Shown: positions 49,747 through 59,052, counted from the first letter of the stretch. The stretch is 64,000 nucleotides of DNA from an uncultured Lachnospiraceae bacterium (GCA_900551895.1 URXX01000008.1:18944-82943); one strand, 5' to 3'. Made by a program: numbers and translations. Notes: a model not told the origin generated them from the letters alone.

Positions 49747-50022
49747 ATGAATAAAACAGAATTGATTACAGCAGTTGCTGAAAATGCAGAATTATCAAAA
49801 AAAGATGCTGAGAAAGCATTAAAAGCTTTCGTTGAAGTTGTTACAGAAGAATTGAAAAAAGGTGAAAAAATCCAGTTAGTAGGATTTGGAACATTTGAAG
49901 TAAGCGAAAGAGCAGCAAGAGAAGGAAGAAACCCACAGACAGGAAAGACAATGAGTATTGCGGCTTGCAAAGTACCAAAATTCAAAGTTGGAAAAGCATT
50001 GAAAGATGCAGTAAATTGTTAA
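49747..50022 (+). CDS. hup: HU family DNA-binding protein
   Basis: 91 residues from ATG 49747 with agaggagga upstream. HU fold: MNKTELITAVAENAELSKKDAEKAL helices, QLVGFGTFEVSERAAREGRNP arm with the intercalating RNPQTG, and KFKVGKALKDAV C-terminus. Nucleoid architectural protein. It begins the conserved chromosomal block hup-rqcP-yabP-yabQ-divIC-spoIIE. Followed by its own terminator, as expected for an abundant protein. Confidence 0.97.
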   Translation: MNKTELITAVAENAELSKKDAEKALKAFVEVVTEELKKGEKIQLVGFGTFEVSERAAREGRNPQTGKTMSIAACKVPKFKVGKALKDAVNC

Positions 50023-50034
50023 AAAAATGTGAAC

Positions 50035-50073
50035 GGGGACGTAGTGAAATTCAATTTTGCTACGTCCCCTTTT
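50035..50073 (+). terminator. Terminator after hup
   Basis: GGGGACGTAG (50035-50044) pairs with CTACGTCCCC (50060-50069), then TTTT. Confidence 0.9.
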
Positions 50074-50086
50074 AAGAGGAGGAACG

Positions 50087-50326
50087 ATGAGATTAGATAA
50101 ATTTTTGAAAGTATCCCGCTTGATTAAAAGAAGAACAGTGGCGAACGAAGCCTGTGATGCAGGTCGTGTGTTCGTCAACGGTTTAGTTGCAAAAGCATCA
50201 CAGAAAGTAAAAGTGGGCGATGTTATTGAAATTCAGTTCGGAACAAAAAGCGTGAAAGCGGAAGTGCTTGCTCTTCAGGAAACGACAAAGAAAGAAGAAG
50301 CGAAAGATTTATTCCGCTATTTATAG
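50087..50326 (+). CDS. rqcP: RqcP-like S4-domain RNA-binding protein
   Basis: 79 residues from ATG 50087 (agaggagg upstream). S4 fold: MRLDKFLKVSRLIKRRTVANEACDAGRVFVNG, then KVKVGDVIEIQFG. Small S4 proteins of this context (YabO/RqcP) act in ribosome-associated quality control with RqcH. Position between hup and yabP is conserved with Bacillus. Confidence 0.92.
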   Translation: MRLDKFLKVSRLIKRRTVANEACDAGRVFVNGLVAKASQKVKVGDVIEIQFGTKSVKAEVLALQETTKKEEAKDLFRYL

Positions 50327-50413
50327 GCAAAGGCATAAATTTACCGCTCTTTTCATATAATAGCAAAAAGAACGTATTGTCTGTTCGGACAAATGGAAAG
50401 GGCGTGTAGGTGA

Positions 50414-50698
50414 GTGGAAGAGAAGCAAGTGCCAAAAGCACATAAAATTATAATCAATAACCGAAAGACAAGTGTGGTGACGGGAGTGCTGGACGTATTG
50501 TCTTTTGATTTGAATGAAATATTGTTGGAAACGGAACAGGGAATGCTCATGGTTAAGGGAAGCGATATTCATGTCAACCGGCTCAGTCTGGAAAAGGGAG
50601 AAGTGGACATCTCGGGAAATATTGACAGTATCGCCTATTCCGAAATTCACGCAAAAGCAAAACAGGGAGAAAATCTGATTGCAAAATTGTTCAGATAA
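50414..50698 (+). CDS. yabP: YabP family sporulation protein
   Basis: 94 residues, GTG start with taggtga immediately ahead. KAHKIIINNRKTSVVTGVLDVLSF and LLETEQGMLMVKGSDIHVNRLSLEKGEVDISGNIDSIAY match the YabP/YqfC fold (beta-rich). Required in sporulating Firmicutes for spore coat/cortex assembly in the yabPQ operon. Confidence 0.9.
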   Translation: MEEKQVPKAHKIIINNRKTSVVTGVLDVLSFDLNEILLETEQGMLMVKGSDIHVNRLSLEKGEVDISGNIDSIAYSEIHAKAKQGENLIAKLFR

Positions 50699-50725
50699 CG
50701 GTTTATGCTTGGAGTAGAGAAAGAA

Positions 50726-51034
50726 ATGGCAATATTTGTCCACGCCGTCATTGCGGGAATGGTTGTGTATGGTACATATACTTTGTTGAGAGTGATAAGA
50801 AGAATTATCAGGCATAATCTGATTTCTGTTTCGATAGAAGATTTTTTGTTTTGGGTAGGGACGAGTTTTTATTTGTTTATCGAAATCTATTATACAAGTG
50901 ATGGTAGTGTTCGCTGGTTCTTCATACTAGGTGTTGTTTTGGGCATGGTTTTCCTCTCTTTTTTGATTTTTTTGACGAAAAAAATATGTGAAAAAATTAA
51001 GAAAAGTGTTGATAAACGGGCGAAAACACGCTAA
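50726..51034 (+). CDS. yabQ: YabQ-like sporulation membrane protein
   Basis: 102 residues from ATG 50726 (ggag and gagaaag upstream); an ATG at 50705 has no ribosome site. Three hydrophobic helices (~2-20, 38-56, 64-86) separated by basic turns (RVIRRIIRHN; KKICEKIKKSVDKRAK). Matches YabQ, an integral membrane protein of spore cortex formation. Follows yabP closely, and divIC follows. Confidence 0.8.
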   Translation: MAIFVHAVIAGMVVYGTYTLLRVIRRIIRHNLISVSIEDFLFWVGTSFYLFIEIYYTSDGSVRWFFILGVVLGMVFLSFLIFLTKKICEKIKKSVDKRAKTR

Positions 51035-51092
51035 TATGAACATATGTTATGGGGATAATGATGTATAAATAAGTAGTAAATGGGGAATTTGT

Positions 51093-51419
51093 ATGGCGAA
51101 AATAAACAAAAAAATATCTTCACGCCAAAGAAAACAACAGTTAAAACGTCATAAACGCAGTATGGTAATTGTTACCTGTGTTCTTGCATTGCTTGGTGGA
51201 GTTGTTTTTGTAGGAAGTATTTCGCTTCAGGCGAAGAATAAAACATATAAAGCGCAGGAGCAGGAGTTACAAAGACAGATTAAAGAAGAGGAAGAAAGAC
51301 TGGAAGATATTAAAGAATTTGAGGAATATGTGCAGACGGACGAGTATATAGAGGATAAGGCGAAAGAAGAGTTAGGGCTTGCCCGTAAGAATGAGATTTT
51401 ATTTCAGGCAGAAAAATAA
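51093..51419 (+). CDS. divIC: Septum formation initiator DivIC/FtsB-like
   Basis: 108 residues. Basic cytoplasmic tail (SSRQRKQQLKRHKRS), one membrane helix (~24-45, MVIVTCVLALLGGVVFVGSI), extracellular leucine-zipper-like coiled coil (KAQEQELQRQIKEEEERLEDI) and the family ending YIEDKAKEELGLARKNEILF. Part of the divisome with FtsL/DivIB. In the conserved place after yabQ. Ends with a terminator. Confidence 0.93.
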   Translation: MAKINKKISSRQRKQQLKRHKRSMVIVTCVLALLGGVVFVGSISLQAKNKTYKAQEQELQRQIKEEEERLEDIKEFEEYVQTDEYIEDKAKEELGLARKNEILFQAEK

Positions 51420-51433
51420 TATATAGATTTTAC

Positions 51434-51463
51434 AAAAGATTGCGGTTTACGCAATCTTTTTCT
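51434..51463 (+). terminator. Terminator after divIC
   Basis: AAAAGATTGCG, GTTTA, CGCAATCTTTT, then TTCTTTT. Confidence 0.9.
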
Positions 51464-51498
51464 TTTATATACATTTGGAAAAAGAGAGGAGAGAGGAA

Positions 51499-52890
51499 AT
51501 GAGTAAAGTAAATGTGGACAATCCGTATGTGACACAGATAGATAAGTTTGCGAATTCGCTCAGGCATCTATCGAATACATTTTTACATTTAGAGGAGAAA
51601 AGGGATACACTGACACAGACAGAAATGGAGGAGATTTTCACTGAGGTGGACGAGAGTGTCTGCAAGGACTGTGAAAACAGAGAGTGGTGTATGGGAGAAA
51701 ATTCTATTTCCACTTATCAAATGGTATATGAAATTCTTTCTGCGGTGGAAGAGTACGGTGTTGAACTGAATACGGAATTAAAAAGAAAATTGCAGAAAAG
51801 GTGTATACAAGCGCCGAGATTTTTGCGTGAAACACTCGACACGTTTCAGGGTGCGAAAAAAACGCTTGTTTGGAACAATAAACTTGCACAGAACAGACAG
51901 GGGTGTGCCATTCAACTGGATTCTTTTGCCCATATGATTCAGCACGCAACCCGTGAACTGAATGCAAGTATTTTTTCGGACGAGGCTCTGGAGAAGAAAA
52001 TACAGGCACAGTTGAAAAAAATAGACGTGCGTCTGTTAAGCAGTGTGTTTTTGATTACGCCTGAGGGAAAATATGAAATACATTTAACCGTCCGTTCTAA
52101 AAAGGGACAATGTGTGACGACAAAGGAACTTGTTTCCAATCTGTCGAAAATAGTGGGGAGAAAAATGGTTTTGCCGGAGGGCGAGCGACTTTTAGTCGGG
52201 CAGGAATATTGTACGATTGTTGCTATGGAAGGTCCGAAGTACCACACTTTACAGGGGGTTGCGAAAATCGGAAAAGGTTGTGATAAGATTTCGGGGGATA
52301 ACTTTTCCATGATGGAACTCCCCGGTGGAAAACATGGCGTTGTTTTGTCAGACGGTATGGGTTCGGGGGAGAGAGCGTTTCAGGAGAGTGCAATGGTTGT
52401 GGAAATGCTGGAGGAATTGTTGATTGCGGGGTTTCCGAAAGAAACCGCTATTCAGATGATGAACACGGCGCTTGTCATGGGCAGGGAGGAAATTCGGTTT
52501 TCCACAATAGATATGAGTATTTTTGATTTATACAACGGAAAATGTGAGTTTGTAAAGGTGGGAGCGTCCACAACGTATATAAAACGTGGGGATAAAGTGG
52601 AAAGAATTAGTTCCACCAGTCTTCCGATAGGTGTTGTACAATATTTGGAGATAGAAACAACGAAGAAACGATTGGAAAATGGAGATTTTGTGATTATGGT
52701 GACGGACGGCGTGCTGGACGCACTTCCGGTGGGCGAACAGGATTTGCTTATGGAAACGATTATAAGCGGAACAAATAAAAATAATCCGAAAGAAATGGCA
52801 CATCATATTTTAGAACAGATACTGGAGTGGACAGGGGAAGAGCCTCTGGACGATATGACCGTTTTGGCGGTTGGATTTTGGAGTTTATAA
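51499..52890 (+). CDS. spoIIE: SpoIIE-type phosphatase lacking the membrane half
   Basis: 463 residues from ATG 51499 (agaggagagagg upstream). The C-terminal ~220 residues are the SpoIIE PP2C-like phosphatase: SGDNFSMMELPGGKHGVVLSDGMGSGERA (Asp metal ligands), IRFSTIDMSIFDLY, FVIMVTDGVLDALP and PLDDMTVLAVGFW. The upstream ~200 residues correspond to the regulatory/oligomerisation region, with a Cys cluster KDCENREWCMG (~50-60). Canonical SpoIIE is ~800+ residues with about ten membrane helices at the N-terminus; none occur here, and only ~80 nt separate it from divIC. It should dephosphorylate the anti-anti-sigma SpoIIAA to activate sigma-F, but its septal anchoring must differ. Confidence 0.85.
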   Translation: MSKVNVDNPYVTQIDKFANSLRHLSNTFLHLEEKRDTLTQTEMEEIFTEVDESVCKDCENREWCMGENSISTYQMVYEILSAVEEYGVELNTELKRKLQKRCIQAPRFLRETLDTFQGAKKTLVWNNKLAQNRQGCAIQLDSFAHMIQHATRELNASIFSDEALEKKIQAQLKKIDVRLLSSVFLITPEGKYEIHLTVRSKKGQCVTTKELVSNLSKIVGRKMVLPEGERLLVGQEYCTIVAMEGPKYHTLQGVAKIGKGCDKISGDNFSMMELPGGKHGVVLSDGMGSGERAFQESAMVVEMLEELLIAGFPKETAIQMMNTALVMGREEIRFSTIDMSIFDLYNGKCEFVKVGASTTYIKRGDKVERISSTSLPIGVVQYLEIETTKKRLENGDFVIMVTDGVLDALPVGEQDLLMETIISGTNKNNPKEMAHHILEQILEWTGEEPLDDMTVLAVGFWSL

Positions 52891-52904
52891 GGCAAATGAA
52901 AAGG

Positions 52905-52933
52905 TTGCATTTTAAAACGGAATTCTATATAGT
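52905..52933 (+). promoter_or_regulatory. Promoter of tilS-hpt-ftsH
   Basis: TTGCAT (52905-52910), 17-nt spacer, TATAGT (52928-52933). Confidence 0.6.
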
Positions 52934-52969
52934 GGAACTGTATAGCAAAGGATAAAAGGATTGAATAAA

Positions 52970-54382
52970 ATGATAGAAAAAGTTGCACAATTCGTAAAAA
53001 AATGGGAAATGCTGCAAAAAGAAGACAAAGTTATTGTGGGCGTATCAGGGGGTGCGGACTCGGTATGCCTTCTTTTTGTTTTAATGGAACTGCAGAAGAA
53101 GATTGGGTTTGAGATAGTGGTTGTCCATGTGAATCATCTTTTGCGTGGACAAGATGCGGAAAATGATGAGATTTATGTGAGGAAACTATGTGAGAAATAT
53201 CATCTCCTCTGTGAAGTTTATCGGGAAAATGTGGAATGTATTGCAAAGAAGAGGAAAGAATCATTGGAGGAAGCGGGGAGAAATGTAAGACGCGAGGCTT
53301 TTGAGCGAACTTTACAAAAATATCACGGAACGAAGATTGCACTGGCACATCACAGAAATGATAATGCGGAAACGCTTTTAATGAATCTTTCGAGAGGAAG
53401 CGGTTTGGCGGGACTTGGCGGAATGCGTCCGGTAAAGGATAATAAAATTCGTCCGTTACTCTGTCTTGAGCGAAAAGAGATTGAAGAATATTTGCAAAAG
53501 GAACACATTTCCTATTGTACAGATGAAACAAATCTTTCAGACGATTACACGAGAAACCGTGTCCGCAATCATGTTATACCGACTTTGGAAAAGGGCGTAA
53601 ATGAAAAGGCAGTGGAACATTTTTCGGAAACAATGGAGAGAATATGGGAACTGCAGGACTATATGGAGGAGGAAACGGAAAAGTTATATAACCGTGTTGT
53701 ACTGGCAAAAGAGAAGAAACTCTTTCTGTTAAAAGAAGAATATGAGAAAACGCCGTCTGTTTTTCGCGGACCTCTTATCAAAAAAGCGATTGCTTCTGTG
53801 GCGAAACGGGAAAAAGATATTCATGCCGTTCATATAGAAGAGGTTTGCAGACTAATGGAAAATCAGGTGGGCAGAGAAATTTCTCTCCCCTATGGTATTT
53901 GTGCAATCCGCTGTTATGAGGGAATATGTTTATTGTCTGTAAAGGAAAAAGCACAGAGGGAAAAACAGGAAAAACCGAAGTCAGATTTATGGGAGAGTAA
54001 CAACAGACGGATAGGGGAGTGGTATATTTCCTATGAAATAAAGGACGCAGAGGAAATAGAAAGGGTTGCGACAGAAAACCCCTACACGAAGTGCTTTGAT
54101 TATGATATAATGAGAAAGACTATAACGATACGGACGAGGACTGCGGGTGACTACATTACAATTAACGAAAATGGAGCGAAGCAGAAACTGAAATCCTACT
54201 TTATCAATGAGAAAATTCCGAAAGAGGAGAGGGATAACATTCTTCTTTTGGCAGAGGGAAATCATATTTTATGGATTTTCGGATATAGAAGAGGGTGTGC
54301 GTATCAGATAGGTAAAAATACAAAACATATATTAAAAATCACAATAGACAAAGGAGAAAAAAACAATGGCAGAAACGATTAA
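52970..54382 (+). CDS. tilS: tRNA(Ile)-lysidine synthase
   Basis: 470 residues from ATG 52970 (aaagga upstream; a TTG at 52961 abuts it). Ligates lysine to the wobble C of tRNA-Ile(CAU), changing its identity. N-type ATP pyrophosphatase P-loop VGVSGGADSVCLLF (~25-38), then GRNVRREAF, LAHHRNDNAETLLMNLSRGSGLAGLGGM, and C-terminal TilS domains (TIRTRTAGDYITINENGAKQKLKSYF). Overlaps hpt by 17 nt; the tilS-hpt-ftsH order is as in Bacillus. Confidence 0.95.
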   Translation: MIEKVAQFVKKWEMLQKEDKVIVGVSGGADSVCLLFVLMELQKKIGFEIVVVHVNHLLRGQDAENDEIYVRKLCEKYHLLCEVYRENVECIAKKRKESLEEAGRNVRREAFERTLQKYHGTKIALAHHRNDNAETLLMNLSRGSGLAGLGGMRPVKDNKIRPLLCLERKEIEEYLQKEHISYCTDETNLSDDYTRNRVRNHVIPTLEKGVNEKAVEHFSETMERIWELQDYMEEETEKLYNRVVLAKEKKLFLLKEEYEKTPSVFRGPLIKKAIASVAKREKDIHAVHIEEVCRLMENQVGREISLPYGICAIRCYEGICLLSVKEKAQREKQEKPKSDLWESNNRRIGEWYISYEIKDAEEIERVATENPYTKCFDYDIMRKTITIRTRTAGDYITINENGAKQKLKSYFINEKIPKEERDNILLLAEGNHILWIFGYRRGCAYQIGKNTKHILKITIDKGEKNNGRND

Positions 54383-54893
54383 AGTGTTAATTTCAGAAGA
54401 AGAGGTAAATGAGAGAATTGAAGCGTTAGGGAAGAAAATCAGCGAAGACTATGCCGGAAAACAGGTACATTTAATCTGTGTATTAAAAGGCGGGGTATTT
54501 TTCATGTGCGAACTTGCGAAGAGAATTACAGTTCCCGTATCTATGGACTTTATGAGCGTAAGCAGTTACGGTGACGGAACATCATCAAGCGGAGTAGTGA
54601 AAATCGCAAAAGATTTGGACGAAACATTAGAGGGAAAAGATGTTATCGTTGTGGAAGATATTATTGATTCGGGAAGAACATTGTCATATTTGTTGGAAAT
54701 TCTCAAGAAGAGAGGTCCAAAGAGTATGGGATTATGTACATTGCTTGACAAACCGGACCGCCGAGTGAAAGACGTTAAAGTAGACTATGTCGGATTTGAA
54801 ATTCCTGATGAATTTGTAGTCGGATACGGACTTGACTATGCACAGAAATATAGAAATCTACCATACATCGGCGTAGTGGAAGGTGTCGAGTAG
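54366..54893 (+). CDS. hpt: Hypoxanthine phosphoribosyltransferase
   Basis: 175 residues. Salvages hypoxanthine and guanine with PRPP. Motifs: LICVLKGGVFFMCELAKRI, MSVSSYGDGTSSSG, and PRPP loop DVIVVEDIIDSGRTLSYL, then FVVGYGLDYAQKYRNLPYIG. Conserved neighbour of tilS and ftsH. Shine-Dalgarno aaggag inside the end of tilS. Confidence 0.96.
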   Translation: MAETIKVLISEEEVNERIEALGKKISEDYAGKQVHLICVLKGGVFFMCELAKRITVPVSMDFMSVSSYGDGTSSSGVVKIAKDLDETLEGKDVIVVEDIIDSGRTLSYLLEILKKRGPKSMGLCTLLDKPDRRVKDVKVDYVGFEIPDEFVVGYGLDYAQKYRNLPYIGVVEGVE

Positions 54894-54910
54894 AAAGGGG
54901 TATTAGGAAA

Positions 54911-56749
54911 TTGAATAATGGTAAAAGCAGAGGTGTAAGTGGTTTTCCCTTCATCTTCTTAATTGTGGTGTTTTTAGGAATGTGGTGGATTTTAAGCGAT
55001 ATTCCGCAGAGAGAAACAGCCTATACTTACAGTGAATTTAAGTCTGCTGTTCAGGAAAATGAGGTGAAATCCGTTACAATTAAGCAAAATAAAGCAATTC
55101 CGACAGGACAGGTGGAAGCGGTTTTAAAAGATGACCGAAAGGAGTCCTTTAATGTATCGGATGTAAAAGAAGTTGAAAAGTTTTTGGACAAAGAAAAGGT
55201 AGATTACTATGTAAATGATGTTCCGAAAGACAGTTGGTTTGCCACAACAGGATTTTCAACACTTGTATCTGTAGGGCTTATTTTATTTCTGTTTATGATG
55301 ATGAACCGTCAGGCAGGTGCAGGAGCGGGCGCTAAAGCGATGAACTTCGGAAAGAGCCGTGCAAAAATGAGTACGGACAAAGACAGAAAGATTACGTTTT
55401 CGCAGGTAGCAGGGCTTCAGGAGGAAAAAGAAGATTTGGAAGAAATCGTAGACTTCTTAAAAGCCCCGAAGAAATATATTCAAGTCGGTGCGAGAATTCC
55501 GAAAGGGGTACTTCTCGTAGGACCTCCGGGAACAGGTAAGACACTTCTTGCAAAGGCGGTTGCGGGGGAAGCGGGCGTTCCGTTTTTCACGATTTCCGGT
55601 TCAGACTTTGTGGAAATGTTTGTCGGTGTCGGCGCTTCCCGAGTGAGAGATTTGTTCGAGGAAGCGAAGAAGAATGCACCGTGTATCATTTTTATAGATG
55701 AAATTGATGCGGTTGCGAGAAAACGTGGTACAGGAATGGGCGGCGGTCACGATGAGAGAGAGCAGACGCTGAACCAACTTCTTGTTGAAATGGACGGTTT
55801 TGGCGTAAACGAAGGAATTATCGTTATGTCCGCTACAAACCGTGTAGATATTCTTGATCCGGCGATTTTAAGACCGGGACGATTTGACAGAAAAGTTATG
55901 GTCGGCAGACCTGACGTAAAAGGAAGAGAAGAAATTCTTCGTGTACACGCAAAAGGGAAACCTCTTGGCGATGATGTGGATTTATTACAGATTGCGCAGA
56001 CAACGGCGGGATTTACCGGAGCGGACTTGGAGAACCTGTTAAATGAAGCGGCGATTAATGCGGCAAAAGAGGACAGGGTTTATGTAAAACAGAATGATAT
56101 TCGTAAGGCATTCGTAAAAGTCGGCATCGGGGCAGAGAAGAAGAGCCGTATTATTTCAGAAAAAGAAAAGAAAATTACGGCATACCATGAGGCAGGTCAT
56201 GCGATTTTATTCCATGTTCTGCCGGACGTCGGACCTGTTTACAGCGTATCCATTATTCCGACAGGAACAGGTGCGGCAGGTTATACAATGCCTCTTCCTG
56301 AAAAAGACGAGATGTTTAATACAAAAGGCAAAATGCTGCAGGATATTACGGTATCGCTTGGCGGACGAATTGCGGAAGAAATTATTTTTGACGATATTAC
56401 AACAGGGGCATCTCAGGATATTAAGCAGGCGACAGCTATGGCAAAATCAATGGTAACAAAATTTGGTATGTCAGAGGTGCTTGGTCTGATTAATTATGAC
56501 AATGACAGTGACGAAGTGTTTGTAGGACGTGATTTTGCCCATACATCAAGAGGATACGGAGAGGAAGTTGCGGGACAGATTGACAGAGAAGTGAAACGTA
56601 TCATTGATGAATGCTATGCAAAGGCAAAAGCAATTATCGAGGAACATCAGTCTGTACTCCATGCGTGTGCGGATGCTTTGCTTGAAAAAGAAAAGATTAC
56701 GCGAGAAGAATTTGAGGCATTATTTGAGGAAACAGTTTCTGAGAGTTAG
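54911..56749 (+). CDS. ftsH: ATP-dependent zinc metalloprotease FtsH
   Basis: 612 residues, TTG start after aaaggggtatt. Two membrane helices (~10-28 and ~112-130) flank a small extracytoplasmic domain. AAA domain: Walker A GPPGTGKTLLAKA, Walker B CIIFIDEIDAV, second region of homology ATNRVDILDPAILRPGRFDRKV. Zinc protease AYHEAGHAILF (HExxH), third ligand in ITTGASQDIKQAT. Degrades membrane and regulatory proteins. Last gene of the conserved block. Confidence 0.97.
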   Translation: MNNGKSRGVSGFPFIFLIVVFLGMWWILSDIPQRETAYTYSEFKSAVQENEVKSVTIKQNKAIPTGQVEAVLKDDRKESFNVSDVKEVEKFLDKEKVDYYVNDVPKDSWFATTGFSTLVSVGLILFLFMMMNRQAGAGAGAKAMNFGKSRAKMSTDKDRKITFSQVAGLQEEKEDLEEIVDFLKAPKKYIQVGARIPKGVLLVGPPGTGKTLLAKAVAGEAGVPFFTISGSDFVEMFVGVGASRVRDLFEEAKKNAPCIIFIDEIDAVARKRGTGMGGGHDEREQTLNQLLVEMDGFGVNEGIIVMSATNRVDILDPAILRPGRFDRKVMVGRPDVKGREEILRVHAKGKPLGDDVDLLQIAQTTAGFTGADLENLLNEAAINAAKEDRVYVKQNDIRKAFVKVGIGAEKKSRIISEKEKKITAYHEAGHAILFHVLPDVGPVYSVSIIPTGTGAAGYTMPLPEKDEMFNTKGKMLQDITVSLGGRIAEEIIFDDITTGASQDIKQATAMAKSMVTKFGMSEVLGLINYDNDSDEVFVGRDFAHTSRGYGEEVAGQIDREVKRIIDECYAKAKAIIEEHQSVLHACADALLEKEKITREEFEALFEETVSES

Positions 56750-56764
56750 AGAAGGAGTGCTTCT

Positions 56765-58807
56765 ATGAATAGACAGGCGTTATTTAGTGACGGGACGGGG
56801 AGTTATGTTTGGCCTCCCGATCCGTCGGTAAATGACCGGATTACCATACGGTTTCGCACGGCGAAAGATGATGTGGAAAAAGTGTGGATTGTATCCGGAA
56901 AAGAAAGATTGCCGATGACAAAGAGAGAAACAGAGGGGAACTTTGATTATTATACGGTTGAAAAACAATTAGGCAGTGAGATTTTTTACTATTATTTTGA
57001 AATAAAAAGTAAAGATGATTACTGCTACTATAATACATATGGAGTTTGTAAAGATCTGATTCATTCGTATTCCTTTGCCATTGCACCGGGATTTTCTACA
57101 CCCGATTGGGCAAAAGGGGCGGTAATGTATCAGATTTTTGTTGATCGGTTTTGTAACGGCGATAAAACAAATGATGTGGAAACGAGAGAGTATCTGTATA
57201 TAGGCGAGCCGTCTCAAAAGGTAACAGATTGGAACCGCTATCCGCGGGAAATGGATGTGCGTGATTTTTATGGCGGAGATTTAAAAGGGGTTATGGATAA
57301 ATTAGATTATCTTCAGGACTTAGGAATTGAGGCGATTTATTTTAACCCGATATTTGTTTCGCCGTCTAATCACAAATACGATATACAGGATTACGATTAT
57401 ATTGATCCCCATTATGCGGTAATTGTAAAAGACGGCGGGGATTTAATCGGTGAACATGCCCAAAATAACGTTCACGCCACAAAATATCAGATAAGAACGA
57501 CGGACAAAGAGAATTTGGAGGCGAGCAACCGCTTTTTTGCACAGTTGGTGGAAGAAATTCACCGAAGAGGAATGAAAGTGATTTTGGACGGCGTATTTAA
57601 CCATTGCGGTTCTTTCAATAAATGGCTGGACAGAGAACATATTTACGAGCGGCAGCAGGATTATGAAAAAGGGGCGTATGTTTCAAAGGACAGCCCATAC
57701 AGAGAATTCTTTCATTTTAATGCAAACAATGACTCCGACTGGCCGTATAACAGCCGTTATGAGGGGTGGTGGGGACACGATACTCTACCGAAATTAAATT
57801 ACGAAGACTCTCCAAAGTTGGAGGAGTATATACTGCACATTGCGAAGAAATGGGTTTCTCCTCCGTACAATGTGGACGGCTGGAGATTAGATGTTGCCGC
57901 AGATTTAGGTTACAGTAATGAATACAACCATGAATTTTGGAAAAAATTCCGCAATGCCGTAAAAGAAGCAAATCCAAACGCTGTTATTATTGCGGAACAC
58001 TACGGCGATCCGAAAGAATGGCTTTTGGGAGATGAGTGGGATACGGTAATGAATTATGACGCTTTTATGGAACCGATTACTTGGTTTCTAACCGGAATGG
58101 AGAAGCACAGTGATGAGGAACGGCAGGAACTTTGGGGGAATGCGGATCACTTTATTGAGACGATGAAGTATCATATGTCTAAAATGTTTACGCCCTCAAG
58201 GCTTGTGGCAATGAATGAACTTTCCAATCACGATCATTCTCGTTTTCTGACGAGAACAAATCATATGGTCGGAAGAGCGGCACAGTTGGGGGCAAAGGCA
58301 GCGGAAGAGTACGTGAGCAAAGCGGTTTTTAGAATTGCCGTCACAATGCAGATGACTTGGATTGGTGCGCCGACTGTTTATTACGGCGATGAGGCGGGTG
58401 TTTGCGGATTTACCGATCCCGATAACAGACGAACGTATCCGTGGGGATTTGAGGATAAATCGCTGATTGCCTTTCATAAAGAAATGATACGCATTCATAA
58501 GAAATACGAAGAGTTCAGAAGCGGTTCGATTTTATTGCTGCATGGAGAAGAGCATATTTTGGCGTATGCACGTTTTAGCGATGAAAAGCAGTTTGTTATT
58601 GTAATCAATAACAGAAGTGAGCGTGCGGAGGTGGTTGTTCCGGTGTGGCGTGCGGGAGTTCCCGAAAAAAGTCGGATGAGAAGGTTGATGTACACCTATG
58701 ATGATGATTATACAACGGAATATGAGGAAATCATTGTGAAAAACGGAGAGGTTGTTGTCAATATGGGTAAACACTCGGCACTTGTAATGAAAACAATGGA
58801 ATTTTAA
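56765..58807 (+). CDS. GH13 alpha-amylase family enzyme (neopullulanase/cyclodextrinase-like)
   Basis: 680 residues, no signal peptide, so cytoplasmic. N-terminal ~110 residues are CBM34-like beta domain. Catalytic barrel motifs: region I VIPILDGVFNHCG-type here KVILDGVFNHCG, region II VDGWRLDVAADLG (nucleophile Asp), region III AVIIAEHYGD (acid Glu), region IV MNELSNHDHSRF. C-terminal beta domain. Hydrolyses alpha-1,4 (and possibly 1,6) glucans such as maltodextrins or cyclodextrins. Fits glycogen metabolism with glgCD and pgcA in the region. Terminator follows at once. Confidence 0.92.
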   Translation: MNRQALFSDGTGSYVWPPDPSVNDRITIRFRTAKDDVEKVWIVSGKERLPMTKRETEGNFDYYTVEKQLGSEIFYYYFEIKSKDDYCYYNTYGVCKDLIHSYSFAIAPGFSTPDWAKGAVMYQIFVDRFCNGDKTNDVETREYLYIGEPSQKVTDWNRYPREMDVRDFYGGDLKGVMDKLDYLQDLGIEAIYFNPIFVSPSNHKYDIQDYDYIDPHYAVIVKDGGDLIGEHAQNNVHATKYQIRTTDKENLEASNRFFAQLVEEIHRRGMKVILDGVFNHCGSFNKWLDREHIYERQQDYEKGAYVSKDSPYREFFHFNANNDSDWPYNSRYEGWWGHDTLPKLNYEDSPKLEEYILHIAKKWVSPPYNVDGWRLDVAADLGYSNEYNHEFWKKFRNAVKEANPNAVIIAEHYGDPKEWLLGDEWDTVMNYDAFMEPITWFLTGMEKHSDEERQELWGNADHFIETMKYHMSKMFTPSRLVAMNELSNHDHSRFLTRTNHMVGRAAQLGAKAAEEYVSKAVFRIAVTMQMTWIGAPTVYYGDEAGVCGFTDPDNRRTYPWGFEDKSLIAFHKEMIRIHKKYEEFRSGSILLLHGEEHILAYARFSDEKQFVIVINNRSERAEVVVPVWRAGVPEKSRMRRLMYTYDDDYTTEYEEIIVKNGEVVVNMGKHSALVMKTMEF

Positions 58808-58811
58808 ATGT

Positions 58812-58839
58812 CAGGACGTCTTAGGGCGTCCTGTTTTTT
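58812..58839 (+). terminator. Terminator after the amylase gene
   Basis: CAGGACGTC (58812-58820), TTAG, GGCGTCCTG (58825-58833), then TTTTTT. Confidence 0.92.
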
Positions 58840-59050
58840 GGGAAACATAAAAATTAATAAAAAAGATAACAAACTATTGTATGAAAGTAAGTGGCTGGAG
58901 CCGGGAACCGCTATTGTAGAAATTGAAATAAAAGAGAAATTAGAGGCAGGCGATTACCCAATCAGTATTCAGGTCAAGACCGGTTCGTTAGATGATCCTG
59001 AAGTTGAGATGAACGGTGGAGAAATAGATTCAGTTTTAAGGGTGGAATAA
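58838..59050 (+). pseudogene. C-terminal fragment of a larger Ig-like/surface protein
   Basis: The frame is open from 58808, but its only ATG lies in the amylase terminator and there is no ribosome site, so the 5' part seems to be missing. The ~70 residues (SKWLEPGTAIVEIEIKEKLE, AGDYPISIQVKTGS, ending in VLRVE) look like the last beta-sandwich domain of a surface or lipoprotein of several hundred residues with a P-G-x-x-I-x-x-I-x-L...L-x-x-G-x-Y pattern. It runs directly into the lipoprotein gene at 59053 (2 nt). Probably a decayed remnant; alternatively a short gene with a start I cannot see. Confidence 0.5.
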
Positions 59051-59052
59051 TC

